Positions 50,155 through 58,513 of a stretch of DNA of 64,000 nt are shown one piece after another. Source of the stretch: Burkholderia contaminans (lineage in GTDB: Bacteria; Pseudomonadota; Gammaproteobacteria; Burkholderiales; Burkholderiaceae). The stretch lies in NCBI RefSeq assembly GCF_029633825.1, contig NZ_CP090643.1, forward strand, positions 248,001 through 312,000, read 5' to 3'. A program made the translations under genes and the position numbers. The notes beneath the pieces were generated by a model. That model was not told the DNA's origin. It ran no database searches and saw nothing but the letters and a program-made list of their open reading frames with translations. Within the stretch, counting starts at the first letter, position 1. Each line of letters starts with the position of its first letter.

Positions 50155-50697
50155 ATGAAGCCCTTCGACTTCAAAGTAACGTTGCGCAGTGCGTTGAGGC
50201 TGGTCTTGCTGCGAATGCTGCGCGTTCGAGTTATCTATCAAAGGAAGACCTCGGAAGTACTGAACTCGGGTAGGGCGTGCATCCTCGTCTGCAATCACGT
50301 GTCGATGCTAGACGGGGTGATCATCGCACTCGCGTCGCCGGTCCGACTCAGCTTTGCCGTAGACACCGAGTATTCGCGCGGAACCGGGCCGGGAACGTGG
50401 GTGATTCGGACTGTCTCTTGGCTAGGGTACGGGAAAATCATCCCTGTCGATTCGACGGCGCCGTTCGGCATGCGGTGCTTACTCACGGAATTGAAGCGCG
50501 GCGGTCAGGTGATGGTTTTTCCGGAAGGCCGGATTTCGGATACTGGCCGGCGTGGTGTAGATCAGCCTGGCGTGAGGTGGCTTGCTGATCGCTCAGGAGT
50601 CGCGGTGACTGAGTTGGAGATTTGTGGTGCGGAGGATAGCCGCCTCTTTGCAAAGAACGGCTCATCTCTCTGGCCAAGGATCCGTCTTTTTTTCTAA
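50155..50697 (+). CDS. PlsC-type acyltransferase, possibly short at the C-terminus
   Basis: A 180-residue protein of the glycerolipid acyltransferase family. The catalytic NHx4D motif is NHVSMLD (47-53), and the substrate-binding motif is VMVFPEGRISDTGR (119-132). The middle motif region (GPGTWVIRTVSWLGYGKIIP) is also in place. The enzyme would transfer an acyl chain to a lysophospholipid or glycerol phosphate at the inner membrane. It closely resembles the acyltransferase half of the Aas-type bifunctional enzymes. It ends abruptly at WPRIRLFF, where most PlsC proteins continue for 30-60 residues, so it may be truncated. Role on the plasmid unknown. Confidence 0.75.
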   Translation: MKPFDFKVTLRSALRLVLLRMLRVRVIYQRKTSEVLNSGRACILVCNHVSMLDGVIIALASPVRLSFAVDTEYSRGTGPGTWVIRTVSWLGYGKIIPVDSTAPFGMRCLLTELKRGGQVMVFPEGRISDTGRRGVDQPGVRWLADRSGVAVTELEICGAEDSRLFAKNGSSLWPRIRLFF

Positions 50698-50751
50698 ACT
50701 GCGTGTCCGGGCTTCTGTGAACCCGTGAATTCTCAATCGACTTAGGTGCCT

Positions 50752-51048
50752 ATGACCACGCAAACATATAAAGGCCTGAAGGCGCAAATTCATGCGCTCG
50801 AAAAGCAGGCCGAGGAACTTCGACAGGCAGAACTCCAGACTGTGATCGCTGAGATCCGCGAGAAAGTCCACGAGTACCAGCTGACTCCTGAAGACATCTT
50901 CGGCGGCCGGCGCAAGAAGCCAAAAGCAAAAGTCACACTCCCGCCGAAGTATCGAAATCCGAAAACAGGCCAGGAATGGTCGGGACGTGGGCGCGCTCCC
51001 CTATGGCTTGCAAACGTGAGGAACCGGGATAAATTCCTTATTGGGTGA
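50752..51048 (+). CDS. H-NS family nucleoid protein
   Basis: A 98-residue protein. The N-terminal coiled coil (KGLKAQIHALEKQAEELRQA) drives oligomerisation. A Lys-rich linker (FGGRRKKPKAKV) and the C-terminal DNA-binding loop (PKYRNPKTGQEWSGRGRAPL) follow; the R-G-R hook that enters the AT-rich minor groove is visible. Plasmid-borne H-NS copies of this type commonly silence new DNA and lessen the cost of the plasmid. ATG 50752 is preferred; a GTG two codons earlier is possible. Confidence 0.9.
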   Translation: MTTQTYKGLKAQIHALEKQAEELRQAELQTVIAEIREKVHEYQLTPEDIFGGRRKKPKAKVTLPPKYRNPKTGQEWSGRGRAPLWLANVRNRDKFLIG

Positions 51049-51129
51049 CTAATGCATTGCGCGGGGTTGGCGCGGTCAGCATGCATCCGCGTTTGTATTC
51101 CGCCTGCGCTCAATCTTTCAAGGATGATC

Positions 51130-51531
51130 ATGTTCAAGTACTTTGCTGCAGTCCTCTTCGCGTTGACGCTTGCGGCTTGCGGCGACCGTGCCGCCTCGAG
51201 CGATCCGCTTGTCGGCTCCTGGGGTGTTAAGGACGGCGACGTCGTTAAGCCGTTCTTCAAGGTGGAAAAGAATGGCGAGCATTACACCATTTCCGAGTAC
51301 AAGGATGGCAAGTGGCAGCCTGAGAATGAGCAGGTGGCTGCGATGACTCCGGCGGACTTGGAAAAGGTGTCGGGTCGTAAGGAGTCTGGCGACGTGGTGG
51401 GCGTCCAAGGCAACTCGTTCGCTTTCTTCCGGGTGCCGGTTGGTTGGTCCGTCCCAGGCTTTGCTTCGAAAACTGGCTACGTTCTGTTTGTGCCGATCAA
51501 ACTCGTGGATATGCAGCGAGTTGCATCTTAA
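51130..51531 (+). CDS. small lipoprotein
   Basis: A 133-residue protein (ATG 51130 after AAGGA). The signal peptide ends in the lipobox LAAC (residue about 16), followed by GDRAASSDPL, where the lack of Asp at +2 suggests outer-membrane sorting. The mature part has the look of a small beta-barrel lipoprotein: VGSWGVKDGDVVKPFFKVEK, GEHYTISEYKDGKWQPENEQ. No specific family recognised. A possible exclusion or envelope factor. Confidence 0.65.
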   Translation: MFKYFAAVLFALTLAACGDRAASSDPLVGSWGVKDGDVVKPFFKVEKNGEHYTISEYKDGKWQPENEQVAAMTPADLEKVSGRKESGDVVGVQGNSFAFFRVPVGWSVPGFASKTGYVLFVPIKLVDMQRVAS

Positions 51532-51668
51532 TGCGTGCGGCGCCAAGAGCTTGATTCATGGCGCCGTTCGTCCATGCTCCTCAAGGACGCCGGGCACGCT
51601 CATCTCTCTTTTCGACCACGCGCGGTCGCGGTACCCAGGCGAGACCTCAATCATCCATTCAATTTCAC

Positions 51669-52136
51669 ATGAGACATCCGTACATCCAGGCGGCCGGAAG
51701 GCTTGAGGTGAAAGCTCGGCACGTCGCTGCTGTCCTCACTGTCATCGTCGTCGGCTTGGCTATTGCATGGACCTGCTCCCGCGAACTCTCCCGCCAATTT
51801 ATGGCTGCTGAACGGAGCCCGAACATTGTTATCCCACCCGGGTACAAGGTGCAGATCGATGGCCGAGCGGTGGTGGTCTCTGGACACGACCGCTGCCCAA
51901 CGGATTCGAACCCTTCAGTCAATTTCTGGATTGGCGGACGTCCGGATGGTGACCTGCGGCCGACAACCGGATGTGTTGTTGTCGCGCCGAGCTCAGACAG
52001 TGTTCGTGTCCAGGTGGGGGCCCGCGGCGGATTGGCAGATGAAACTTGGCGCATCGAGCACGGCGAACGTGACGGCTTGCAGGTGACGCTGGTGCGTCGT
52101 CCGAACGGAGACCTCGTTGTCCCCGCCGCTAACTAA
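51669..52136 (+). CDS. membrane-anchored protein, unknown function
   Basis: With start ATG 51669 the product has 155 residues; the frame is open from 51558. A basic stretch (GRLEVKARH) precedes one membrane helix (VAAVLTVIVVGLAIAWTC); the rest is a soluble, probably periplasmic domain with a GYKVQIDGRAVVVSGHDRC motif and a second Cys (TTGCVVVAP) that could form a disulphide. No family recognised. It lies 12 bp before the next gene. Confidence 0.5.
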   Translation: MRHPYIQAAGRLEVKARHVAAVLTVIVVGLAIAWTCSRELSRQFMAAERSPNIVIPPGYKVQIDGRAVVVSGHDRCPTDSNPSVNFWIGGRPDGDLRPTTGCVVVAPSSDSVRVQVGARGGLADETWRIEHGERDGLQVTLVRRPNGDLVVPAAN

Positions 52137-52148
52137 ACAGGTGACGTG

Positions 52149-52964
52149 ATGTCGAGAAAGCCGATCGCGCCGACAAGAGCGACCCTTCTTGATCTGGCCT
52201 GTCGGTCTGCGCTGTGGAGGATTAGCTGGACGCGTGACGGACGGTTGGAGGCGCCGGCAGTCAGTCACCTTGAGGCGCTTGCCACTGATATGGAGGAGTT
52301 GGGGCGCGCAGCGCGTGAAGCAGGCGTGGACGTACGGGACAATCCAATCTGGGAGTCGCTGGAATGTCAGGAGGCATACAGAGCAGCTTTCGACCGCAAC
52401 AGGCGAATTTCCGTTATGCACCTCACACCGATGGCCATTTACGACGCGCTATGTCGCGGTAGCCAGCTGTGTTACTCAGATTGGGTCATAACGGTGGGCG
52501 GGTCACGAGAAGTGACTGGCGACTATGGTGAGTCGGCGTGGGAGGCGAGGGTCTGGCTACGAGTGCCAGGGGCAGAGGCTCTCGAAGAATACAGCGGCAT
52601 CACGCGCAGCCTAGCGCGGACGCTCTTTAAGCGGATTGTCGGCCGGGATTTCGAGTTCGTCGATACACTCGGTATTGATAGCCCGCACCCCGCGGAAGGC
52701 TACTCACTCGTTGAAGTACTCGACCACTTGGAGTGGGAGGGAAGGCTTCCGCTCGTCGCTTCCGAGGAGCAGGGCCCCAGGTGGGAGGCGTTCGCCAAAC
52801 TATCTGTCGAAGACCCTTCTGCGTGTCTTGCCCTGTTTGATCGGCACGGTAGGTACCGAGAGCTACAGAGTGGATTCTGGGCGTCGCTACGTTGCGAGCG
52901 ATATGACGGTGCGACCGGCCAGTGGTATAGGAGGGTGGACTTAGTTGATAGGGAGCATTCTTGA
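52149..52964 (+). CDS. hypothetical protein in an operon with the ASCH gene
   Basis: A 271-residue soluble protein. The N-terminal half is helical (LEALATDMEELGRAAREAGV, AYRAAFDRNRRISVMHLTPM); the centre has a beta part (CYSDWVITVGGSREVTGDYG). Its TGA overlaps the TTG start of the ASCH gene, so the two are coupled. Neither motif nor family recognised. The long acidic helices might support a role in nucleic-acid or protein binding, but that is not shown by the sequence. Confidence 0.55.
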   Translation: MSRKPIAPTRATLLDLACRSALWRISWTRDGRLEAPAVSHLEALATDMEELGRAAREAGVDVRDNPIWESLECQEAYRAAFDRNRRISVMHLTPMAIYDALCRGSQLCYSDWVITVGGSREVTGDYGESAWEARVWLRVPGAEALEEYSGITRSLARTLFKRIVGRDFEFVDTLGIDSPHPAEGYSLVEVLDHLEWEGRLPLVASEEQGPRWEAFAKLSVEDPSACLALFDRHGRYRELQSGFWASLRCERYDGATGQWYRRVDLVDREHS

Positions 52965-53425
52965 AAGCGATCTCGATTTGGCAACCCCATGCGTCGCTGC
53001 TCCTCCTCGGAGCGAAGCCCTTCGAAACCCGTAGCTGGCCTGTGCCGAAAGCCTTGATCGGCCAGCGAGTCGCCATTCACGCTGCGAAGGCGGACGGTGA
53101 CCTTTTTGAGATTGGTCAGTACGTCCTCGATCGGATGTCCGGCAGCCAGCTCGACGAACAAATGGAGGCCTATGTGAGCGCAATTCTGGGTGCCGGATTC
53201 CGGAACTGCAGAGAAATGCCGCGTGGTTGCATTTTGGGGTCCGTGATCCTGTCGGAGAGTCTGGCGGCAGAAAGCGCGGAGAACCACCACGGGTTTGGGG
53301 ACTTCAGGCCGGGAAGGTTTGCGTGGCGAGTCGCTGATTCAATGGTCCTCGCGGATCCCATCCCTTTCCGCGGTATGCAAGGGTTCTTTGATGTGCCGGA
53401 CGACCTGCTGAACGACGCAGCGTGA
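52961..53425 (+). CDS. ASCH-domain protein
   Basis: A 154-residue protein starting at TTG 52961. The N-terminus (ISIWQPHASLLLLGAKPFET, RSWPVPKALIGQRVAIHAAK) is the classical ASCH/PUA-like opening 'lsi.qPwa.li..G.K..E.R.w'. Most ASCH proteins are predicted to bind RNA or modified nucleosides; a few are amidohydrolases. The later segment RGCILGSVILSESLAAESAE gives the strand that closes the barrel. Often found on phages and plasmids. The specific substrate cannot be read from the sequence. Confidence 0.8.
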   Translation: MKAISIWQPHASLLLLGAKPFETRSWPVPKALIGQRVAIHAAKADGDLFEIGQYVLDRMSGSQLDEQMEAYVSAILGAGFRNCREMPRGCILGSVILSESLAAESAENHHGFGDFRPGRFAWRVADSMVLADPIPFRGMQGFFDVPDDLLNDAA

Positions 53426-53588
53426 AAGATCGTTGGCTGCCACACATACAGCAATTCCGTGCATGCGTTGACGTGGTCAGCGCTCCTAGTGGTGGGAATT
53501 GCATCGCGTATACTTCGGCCTCTCTGCAGATCGTTACGTCCGCGTCGACGCATCGATAGCTGCAACAGCCCAACTGCATATTCACTTG

Positions 53589-54884
53589 ATGCTTCCGCTC
53601 TCGTTTCCTGTCTCCCGGCGCCTGACTGTGGCGCGCGCGTGTGCCGTGACCGCGCTGTGTATGGTCCCGGTCTCAACCGCGCTAACCAATGTGTTCTGTG
53701 CACTCTTCGCGGTTGCTTTGATTGCATCCCCCGAGTTTTGGGGCAATCTCCGGTTGTCAGTGACCAACGGCGCGTCGCTCGCGGCGCTACTGCTGCTTGG
53801 TGCCCTTATGCTCAGTATTACCTACTCGATTGCGCCTCGCGAGCAGGCGTGGAGCTGGGTTGGCAAGTACGAAAAGCTGCTTCTCCTACCTTTTGCGGTC
53901 ATCGCATTCCGCTCGTCAGGATGGGAGTCGATTGTCAGTCGCGCCTGGTTCGCAACGCTCTGCGTGATATTGCTGTTGTCAACGACAAACTACCTAGGGT
54001 TGACCGCGATTGGCCCAGCACATGCTTCTGCTCTACCGGTTTCCCGGGCGTGGGTGTTCAAGAATCACATCGCAGCAGGGATGTTCGGAGCGCTGTTGTT
54101 CTACCACGCGGCCGATCTCGCTTTGGCGGCGTCCACCCTGCGGTGGCGAGTGTCACTTGCGGCGATTGCAGGCCTTTCTCTGCTAAACGTATTCGTTATG
54201 TTGCAGGGGCGTACTGGCCAAATCATCGCGCTGTTGCTTGTGTTCGTTGTGGTTGTGCGCCTGGTGCTCGCGCAGTATCGTCGATCGCCTCTGAGGGCGG
54301 GACTGTTGGCTGGTTCGCTGTTGACGCTTGCAGCAGTACTTGTAGCGATCGCGTGCACGATGCATGGAGGACGACTCGTCGAGGTCGCGGCTGAGGTTCG
54401 AGAGTATCGGCAGTCTGACGCGGTGACGTCGTCCGGGCTGCGCCTTGAATGGTACAAGAAGAGCCTCGAACTCTTTCGCGCTCGGCCGCTGATTGGCTAC
54501 GGTGCTGCGGGACTTGAATATGAGTTCTCGAGGCTTGGTCAAGGCAAGACAGCGGTTGAAGCAGCTTTGACAAAGAACCCGCACAATGAGTACCTGCTGA
54601 TGGCTGTCCAACTGGGCGCGGTCGGAGTACTGCTCTTCCTGAACCTCATCGTTCAGATTGCTCGCGGTTGCCGAAAACTGGATCCGCGATCGCGCCACTT
54701 GTTGTTGGCGTGGCTAGCAATTTTCGCTATCGGCAGCCTTGCGAATTCGCTATTGCTTGATTTCGCTGAAGGGCACTTACTCGTATTGCTTGGTGGGATT
54801 CTCCTAGGTTGCGGCACTGCCGCAAGCAAGGTGACCGATTCAGACGATGACCGCGGTACTGCTGTAGTCCAGCCATCGCCATAG
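53589..54884 (+). CDS. O-antigen ligase-like (Wzy_C) membrane protein
   Basis: A 431-residue polytopic protein with about ten membrane segments. The Wzy_C hallmarks are present: RLEWYKKSLELFRARPLIGY before a periplasmic loop, then NPHNEYLLMAVQLGAVGVLL with the conserved His. The family contains O-antigen ligases (WaaL) and the O-oligosaccharyltransferases that glycosylate type IV pilins (TfpO/PilO, PglL). On a plasmid that encodes a thin pilus, pilin glycosylation is an attractive idea, but lipopolysaccharide modification is as likely; the sequence does not separate them. The start is uncertain: a longer frame from 53499 is open but has no better ribosome site. Confidence 0.75.
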   Translation: MLPLSFPVSRRLTVARACAVTALCMVPVSTALTNVFCALFAVALIASPEFWGNLRLSVTNGASLAALLLLGALMLSITYSIAPREQAWSWVGKYEKLLLLPFAVIAFRSSGWESIVSRAWFATLCVILLLSTTNYLGLTAIGPAHASALPVSRAWVFKNHIAAGMFGALLFYHAADLALAASTLRWRVSLAAIAGLSLLNVFVMLQGRTGQIIALLLVFVVVVRLVLAQYRRSPLRAGLLAGSLLTLAAVLVAIACTMHGGRLVEVAAEVREYRQSDAVTSSGLRLEWYKKSLELFRARPLIGYGAAGLEYEFSRLGQGKTAVEAALTKNPHNEYLLMAVQLGAVGVLLFLNLIVQIARGCRKLDPRSRHLLLAWLAIFAIGSLANSLLLDFAEGHLLVLLGGILLGCGTAASKVTDSDDDRGTAVVQPSP

Positions 54885-55241
54885 ACTTTGCGGTCTGCTT
54901 GAAGTAACGAACGTCGACCAATTTCGCTACAGATCGATGGATCGGCTGCGGATTCAAATGACTGGCGTAAAGCTCACCAATTGCGTGCGCTCGTGCTCGC
55001 CGGGCACGCGCTCATTCGCGTTCGCTATATCAGCAAGCAGTGTATTGCCGGCGCCGCAGTGAAGATGAGGACGTGGTCGGGATCGGCCAACGCAATTTTC
55101 ACGATCGCGGTCGATAGAATAGTGGCGGCCCGACATATGTCGCCAACCGCTATACACCCTTCATCAACCTGGAATTCGGATACACGATTTGTGAAGAAGC
55201 AACCGACAAGCCGCCGCACACCCTTACCGAGAACGAAGTCG
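54885..55241. other. 357-bp stretch without a clear gene
   Basis: A possible promoter (TTTTCA, 16-17 bases, TAGAAT at about 55117) points to the gene at 55242. A short open stretch in another frame (reading NRYTPFINLEFGYTICEEAT from about 55147) looks protein-like but has no start codon and may be a gene remnant. Confidence 0.3.
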
Positions 55242-55667
55242 ATGCTACTACCGTTGTCGACGGAAAAGGTGCGTTCGCTCTCGCTGGAGAATCACCTCGC
55301 ACTAGCAGCGATTCGGTCAGGACGGGGAAATTTGGATCAGGTTTGTTGCCTGCTGAGAGTCGTGTACCTTGCGTTTTACATGCGCAGCGGTTCGGCCGAC
55401 AGCGCCGAGTTGGAGCCCTATCGGAATGCCGAATGCGCGCTTGATGCGTGTATAGGGCGGATGGAGAGCGGCGGGACTTGCATGCTGCTATCTGCGGAGC
55501 AGGAAGGCGTCGAACGCATTCTTGTCTTACACGACGAGCAGCTCGCTACAGTTTCCAGGTCTCGATATCTGGAGGCGTGGGAAAAGTTGCAGCGATTCGT
55601 CGGTAGTGGAAGACGCTCACCGATTCCCGCAGGGTCGACCGCTGGCTCTTGTTCTTCAGGACGTTGA
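55242..55667 (+). CDS. small helical protein of a Burkholderiales plasmid/genome family
   Basis: With ATG 55242 the product has 141 residues; ATG 55137 in the same frame would add 35. Conserved-looking core: LSLENHLALAAIRSGRGNLD, QVCCLLRVVYLAFYMR, EGVERILVLHDEQLATVSRS, YLEAWEKLQRFVG. I recall proteins of this pattern in Burkholderiaceae genomes (sometimes labelled as Fis-type regulators without good reason). It is helical and has no visible DNA-binding motif. The C-terminus is Ser/Gly-rich. Function unknown. Confidence 0.5.
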   Translation: MLLPLSTEKVRSLSLENHLALAAIRSGRGNLDQVCCLLRVVYLAFYMRSGSADSAELEPYRNAECALDACIGRMESGGTCMLLSAEQEGVERILVLHDEQLATVSRSRYLEAWEKLQRFVGSGRRSPIPAGSTAGSCSSGR

Positions 55668-55860
55668 TGGGCCGGCTCGAAAGCGACTTTCAGACGCGGC
55701 ATTCGGGGGCGCCAACGCGCAAAACGGAGAACCGAGAGTCGCTGACTGACTGACACCTAGTGGGCGATTCGCTCGGTTAGCGTCGTGGCGTTGTGGGAGT
55801 CCAGTAATCGAAACTGGTGGTGTGTAGGCACGCAGAAATTGCGCTCACGGAGAGGGTAGT

Positions 55861-56322
55861 ATGGATGAGAACCACGCGGTTTTGACTTTGTTGGCACAAG
55901 CGAAGCTAGTTGCTCGAGACTACTACAAACTAACGGGGAAGCCGCTCGGGATTACCGGAGAAGTGGCGGAATATGAGGCCGCTCGTCTTCTCGGTGTTTC
56001 ACTCACTCCCGCGAGGCAAGCCGGCTATGATGCGACAGAGATCGTCGACGGAAATTTGCGGATGCTGCAAATCAAAGGGAGATGCCTCCCGAGCGGCAGC
56101 AAGTCCAGTCAGCAGCTCGGCTCGATACAACCAGGAAAGGAGTGGGACGCTGTGTTGATGGTTCTGCTCGATTCCGAATTCAATGCCACTGAAATTTGGG
56201 AGGCAGATCGAGCTGCGGTCCTTGATGCCCTCGCACGCCCTGGCTCGAAAGCTCGAAACGAACGAGGTGCTTTAGCGGTCGCAGCGGTGAAATCGATCGG
56301 GCGTCGTCGATGGCCGACTTGA
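55861..56322 (+). CDS. DUF6998-like protein with nuclease-type fold signature
   Basis: A 153-residue protein. The segment LVARDYYKLTGKPLGITGEV, then AEYEAARLLGVSLTPARQAG, then YDATEIVDGNLRMLQIKGR has the pattern of small restriction-endonuclease-like proteins: E34, D57 and Q70-x-K72 would form a PD-(D/E)xK-like site. This is the plan I associate with DUF6998. It could cut or bind DNA; no activity is known to me. ATG 55861 follows GAGAGGGTAGT. Confidence 0.65.
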   Translation: MDENHAVLTLLAQAKLVARDYYKLTGKPLGITGEVAEYEAARLLGVSLTPARQAGYDATEIVDGNLRMLQIKGRCLPSGSKSSQQLGSIQPGKEWDAVLMVLLDSEFNATEIWEADRAAVLDALARPGSKARNERGALAVAAVKSIGRRRWPT

Positions 56323-56347
56323 TCAGTAGATTGCAAAGGAAAACGTG

Positions 56348-56851
56348 ATGAAAACCAGAGGGTACGTGGCTGCGGCGGTGCATGTGATAGGGTTCGCCGT
56401 TGCCCTGACGTTGCTTTGGCAGGCTGTTCGTTTCTGCAAGGGGAAGGTTGGAGCGCCGTTGGTCGACCAGGCGATCGCTATTGCGGACCTGCTCTTTCCC
56501 TCTCTGTCGAACGGGGATCCGTCGCCAGTCGTACTCGTACTCGGCTGGCTTGGCCAAGCCTTCTATTATCTCTACGGCGTTGCGGCGTGGGTCATGATTG
56601 CCTTCTTAGTGTCGCGTTGCTTGTATGTGATCGCACGCGTTATAGCGGTCGGACTTCAGCAGTATTGCGCGGAAGTTGCCGCTGCATGGGCGGAAGATGC
56701 ACGGAGGGAGAGAGTCACATCGGCCCGCAGCCGCCGGCTCGAGCTGCGTAAGCGGCGCGACGAGCCGAGGACTGGTGGTGCACTTTCCGCTGCTGCGATC
56801 GGGACACTCTTCGGTTTCGCCATCGCGTTCCTCAGTAGCGGCAGTCGGTAA
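56348..56851 (+). CDS. small membrane protein
   Basis: A 167-residue protein with AAGGAAAAC before the start (ATG 56348, or GTG 56345). Membrane segments: VAAAVHVIGFAVALTLLWQA, GQAFYYLYGVAAWVMIAFLV and near the C-terminus ALSAAAIGTLFGFAIAFLS; in between is a basic, helical stretch (WAEDARRERVTSARSRRLEL). It heads a chain of very small genes on the plus strand. No family recognised. Confidence 0.55.
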   Translation: MKTRGYVAAAVHVIGFAVALTLLWQAVRFCKGKVGAPLVDQAIAIADLLFPSLSNGDPSPVVLVLGWLGQAFYYLYGVAAWVMIAFLVSRCLYVIARVIAVGLQQYCAEVAAAWAEDARRERVTSARSRRLELRKRRDEPRTGGALSAAAIGTLFGFAIAFLSSGSR

Positions 56852-56886
56852 TCAGCTGCACGGAAACCGGAAAATACGGAGAACAC

Positions 56887-57255
56887 ATGAGCCTGCCGTT
56901 GAAGCCCCAACGAAAGACGAAGCGCATTCATCTTGCATCGGAAAGAGTTGGCCGTTGGAGTTGCCGCTACACGTCACGCTCGAACGCGCAAGTTAGATCG
57001 GTTCCGCTTGCTGAGTTTTTACGGTTGCCGGTTGAGTGCCGATGCATGGACTGTTCGAAGGTTGCAGAAGTGGAGACTGGTGAGGTCATCCACACTTTTG
57101 AAACCACGTTCTATGATCCGCTGCTGAAGTCGCTTAGAGAATTCTACGAGAGTGACGAAAGCGGAAATCAAGGCTTCGAGGTGGTCAGTGGTGAGGATTA
57201 CATGAGGCAGCTTACCGCCGACATGAACAAACGTGATGCCGTGAAACCCGGTTGA
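56887..57255 (+). CDS. hypothetical protein of the small-gene chain
   Basis: A 122-residue soluble protein. A basic N-terminus (LKPQRKTKRIHLASERVGRW) is followed by a CRCMDCSKVAEVETG segment with C-x-C-x2-C, a possible small zinc knuckle, then an acidic helix (PLLKSLREFYESDESGNQ). The leader CGGAAACCGGAAAATACGG precedes ATG 56887, as at several neighbours. Function unknown. Confidence 0.5.
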   Translation: MSLPLKPQRKTKRIHLASERVGRWSCRYTSRSNAQVRSVPLAEFLRLPVECRCMDCSKVAEVETGEVIHTFETTFYDPLLKSLREFYESDESGNQGFEVVSGEDYMRQLTADMNKRDAVKPG

Positions 57256-57278
57256 ACCCTAGGAAAATAGGATCGGTC

Positions 57279-57524
57279 ATGGACGAAGAAGACAATCGGA
57301 CGTTTGAGCAGCGGTGGCTGTCTTTGACAGTCGGGGTCTGGTGTTGGCTAGCACCTGTGGCGGTGGTTGTTTGCGCGGTTGCCAAACTGGCATCGGTCGA
57401 GGGCGCAGAGTCGATGCCGTGGGGCGCAATCATCGTTGGTCCTGCGATCGCGGTCGCGCCTGGCATCGCGATATTCTGCGCATGGCTGACGTTCATGACA
57501 CATCGCTGGGACTGGCACGACTAG
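57279..57524 (+). CDS. small membrane protein of the small-gene chain
   Basis: An 81-residue protein (ATG 57279; leader CTAGGAAAATAGGATCGG). Two membrane segments: LTVGVWCWLAPVAVVVCAVA and AIIVGPAIAVAPGIAIFCAW. The N-terminus is acidic (MDEEDNRTFEQRW). No family recognised. Confidence 0.5.
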   Translation: MDEEDNRTFEQRWLSLTVGVWCWLAPVAVVVCAVAKLASVEGAESMPWGAIIVGPAIAVAPGIAIFCAWLTFMTHRWDWHD

Positions 57525-57582
57525 GAAAGCGATCACGATCGAGAGGCGTGCTTGTAGGGGGGGTAAGACGGAGCCGTGCCGG

Positions 57583-57729
57583 ATGTCCGATATCGGACAT
57601 GCGCAAAAGTGCGTTGGCTGCGGTACGCAGGTTCGTGATGACGTGGTCAATCACGGCGCCTTCTGCCCTGCGGTTGGACGCCCCAACGCCGCCGCCCCCA
57701 AACTGGCCGCGTCGCCGGCGTCGAACTGA
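57583..57729 (+). CDS. 48-residue zinc-ribbon-like mini-protein
   Basis: ATG 57583 preceded by GGAG. The product opens MSDIGHAQKCVGCGTQVRDD and continues VVNHGAFCP, so there is a C-x2-C pair and a later Cys that would fit half a zinc ribbon. The first 18 bases of the gene form a perfect palindrome (ATGTCCGATATCGGACAT, 57583-57600) that overlaps the start codon. The tail is Ala/Pro-rich. Small zinc-ribbon proteins are common in such arrays; function unknown. The palindrome could be an operator or a translation-blocking stem. Confidence 0.4.
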   Translation: MSDIGHAQKCVGCGTQVRDDVVNHGAFCPAVGRPNAAAPKLAASPASN

Positions 57730-57822
57730 TACACGGGAAAAATCGCCGCCACGCACGGCACTGGAAAACCGTTTTGTAAGTGAATGCCCCGCACCGGCCG
57801 GTAGCCGATTGGAATTTCAGAC

Positions 57823-58041
57823 ATGCTCGAACCACTGAAAAGGTCCGCGAAGCGGATTGCTGTATCGGCCGCCATCTTGACCGGCGGCGGTTTCATTCTT
57901 GGCTCGGGAATCTTCCCTGCGCCGCTTTGGTCGCTCAAGCTGGCAGGTGCCGGGGTAATGATCGGCGTCCCTTTACTTGTTCTTGCTGTCGGCTTTCTTA
58001 TTGCCACGAGTTGGAGCGCGCGTCGCAAGGCTGCCCGATAA
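57823..58041 (+). CDS. small membrane protein of the small-gene chain
   Basis: A 72-residue protein with a basic N-terminus (LKRSAKRIAVSA) and two membrane segments (AILTGGGFILGSGIFPA and LAGAGVMIGVPLLVLAVGFL), ending in a basic tail. Starts at ATG 57823. No family recognised. Confidence 0.45.
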   Translation: MLEPLKRSAKRIAVSAAILTGGGFILGSGIFPAPLWSLKLAGAGVMIGVPLLVLAVGFLIATSWSARRKAAR

Positions 58042-58064
58042 CCCACGGAAGATTCGGCGAACAC

Positions 58065-58274
58065 ATGGGTAAGGCAACGAAATTTGCTCGGCACACCGAG
58101 CGGCTACCGCGCTGGAAAGACTGTCTGAGCTTTGCAGTCCTTGGACTATCGGTGTTGCTGGTCATGCTGGTGTCGAAGCGTGCGGACGCTGCGCTTTGGT
58201 TTGGCATCCGTTGGGGCGGGATAACATTGTTGTTGCTGGCGGTCACGGCGTTCCGTCAACGCCAGCACGCCTAA
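58065..58274 (+). CDS. small membrane protein of the small-gene chain
   Basis: A 69-residue protein; leader CCCACGGAAGATTCGGCG precedes ATG 58065. A basic N-terminus (GKATKFARHTERLPRWK) is followed by two membrane segments (CLSFAVLGLSVLLVMLVS and GGITLLLLAVTAFRQ). No family recognised. Confidence 0.45.
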   Translation: MGKATKFARHTERLPRWKDCLSFAVLGLSVLLVMLVSKRADAALWFGIRWGGITLLLLAVTAFRQRQHA

Positions 58275-58342
58275 CACGACGGAAATAGACGGGCCACGAG
58301 GCTAACGCTCAGGCGGCGACTGCTGAAGAGATCAAGGCTTTA

Positions 58343-58495
58343 GTGAGCGCACGTGAACCGCACGTATGGCCGCTCGATCCGCCCGAATTCTCGTAGGCGC
58401 GGTATCGACAGGCATCGATGGAACATGCAGAGGATGCACTTCGCGAGCAGCGTGGACGGCAGTGCCCTGCTTGTCGCACGGCGCTGGAAGGCTAG
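58343..58495 (+). pseudogene. small CxxC gene broken by an in-frame TAG
   Basis: From GTG 58343 the frame reads SAREPHVWPLDPPEFS, hits TAG at 58394-58396, then continues without a break as ARYRQASMEHAEDALREQRG and RQCPACRTALEG to TAG 58495. Both halves look like one small protein ending in a C-x2-C motif. The true start is unclear: the frame is open back to 58289 but has no ATG. TGG to TAG is the simplest change. It is one of several damaged genes in this chain. Confidence 0.4.
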
Positions 58496-58513
58496 GAGAA
58501 CTGGAGTAAAACG

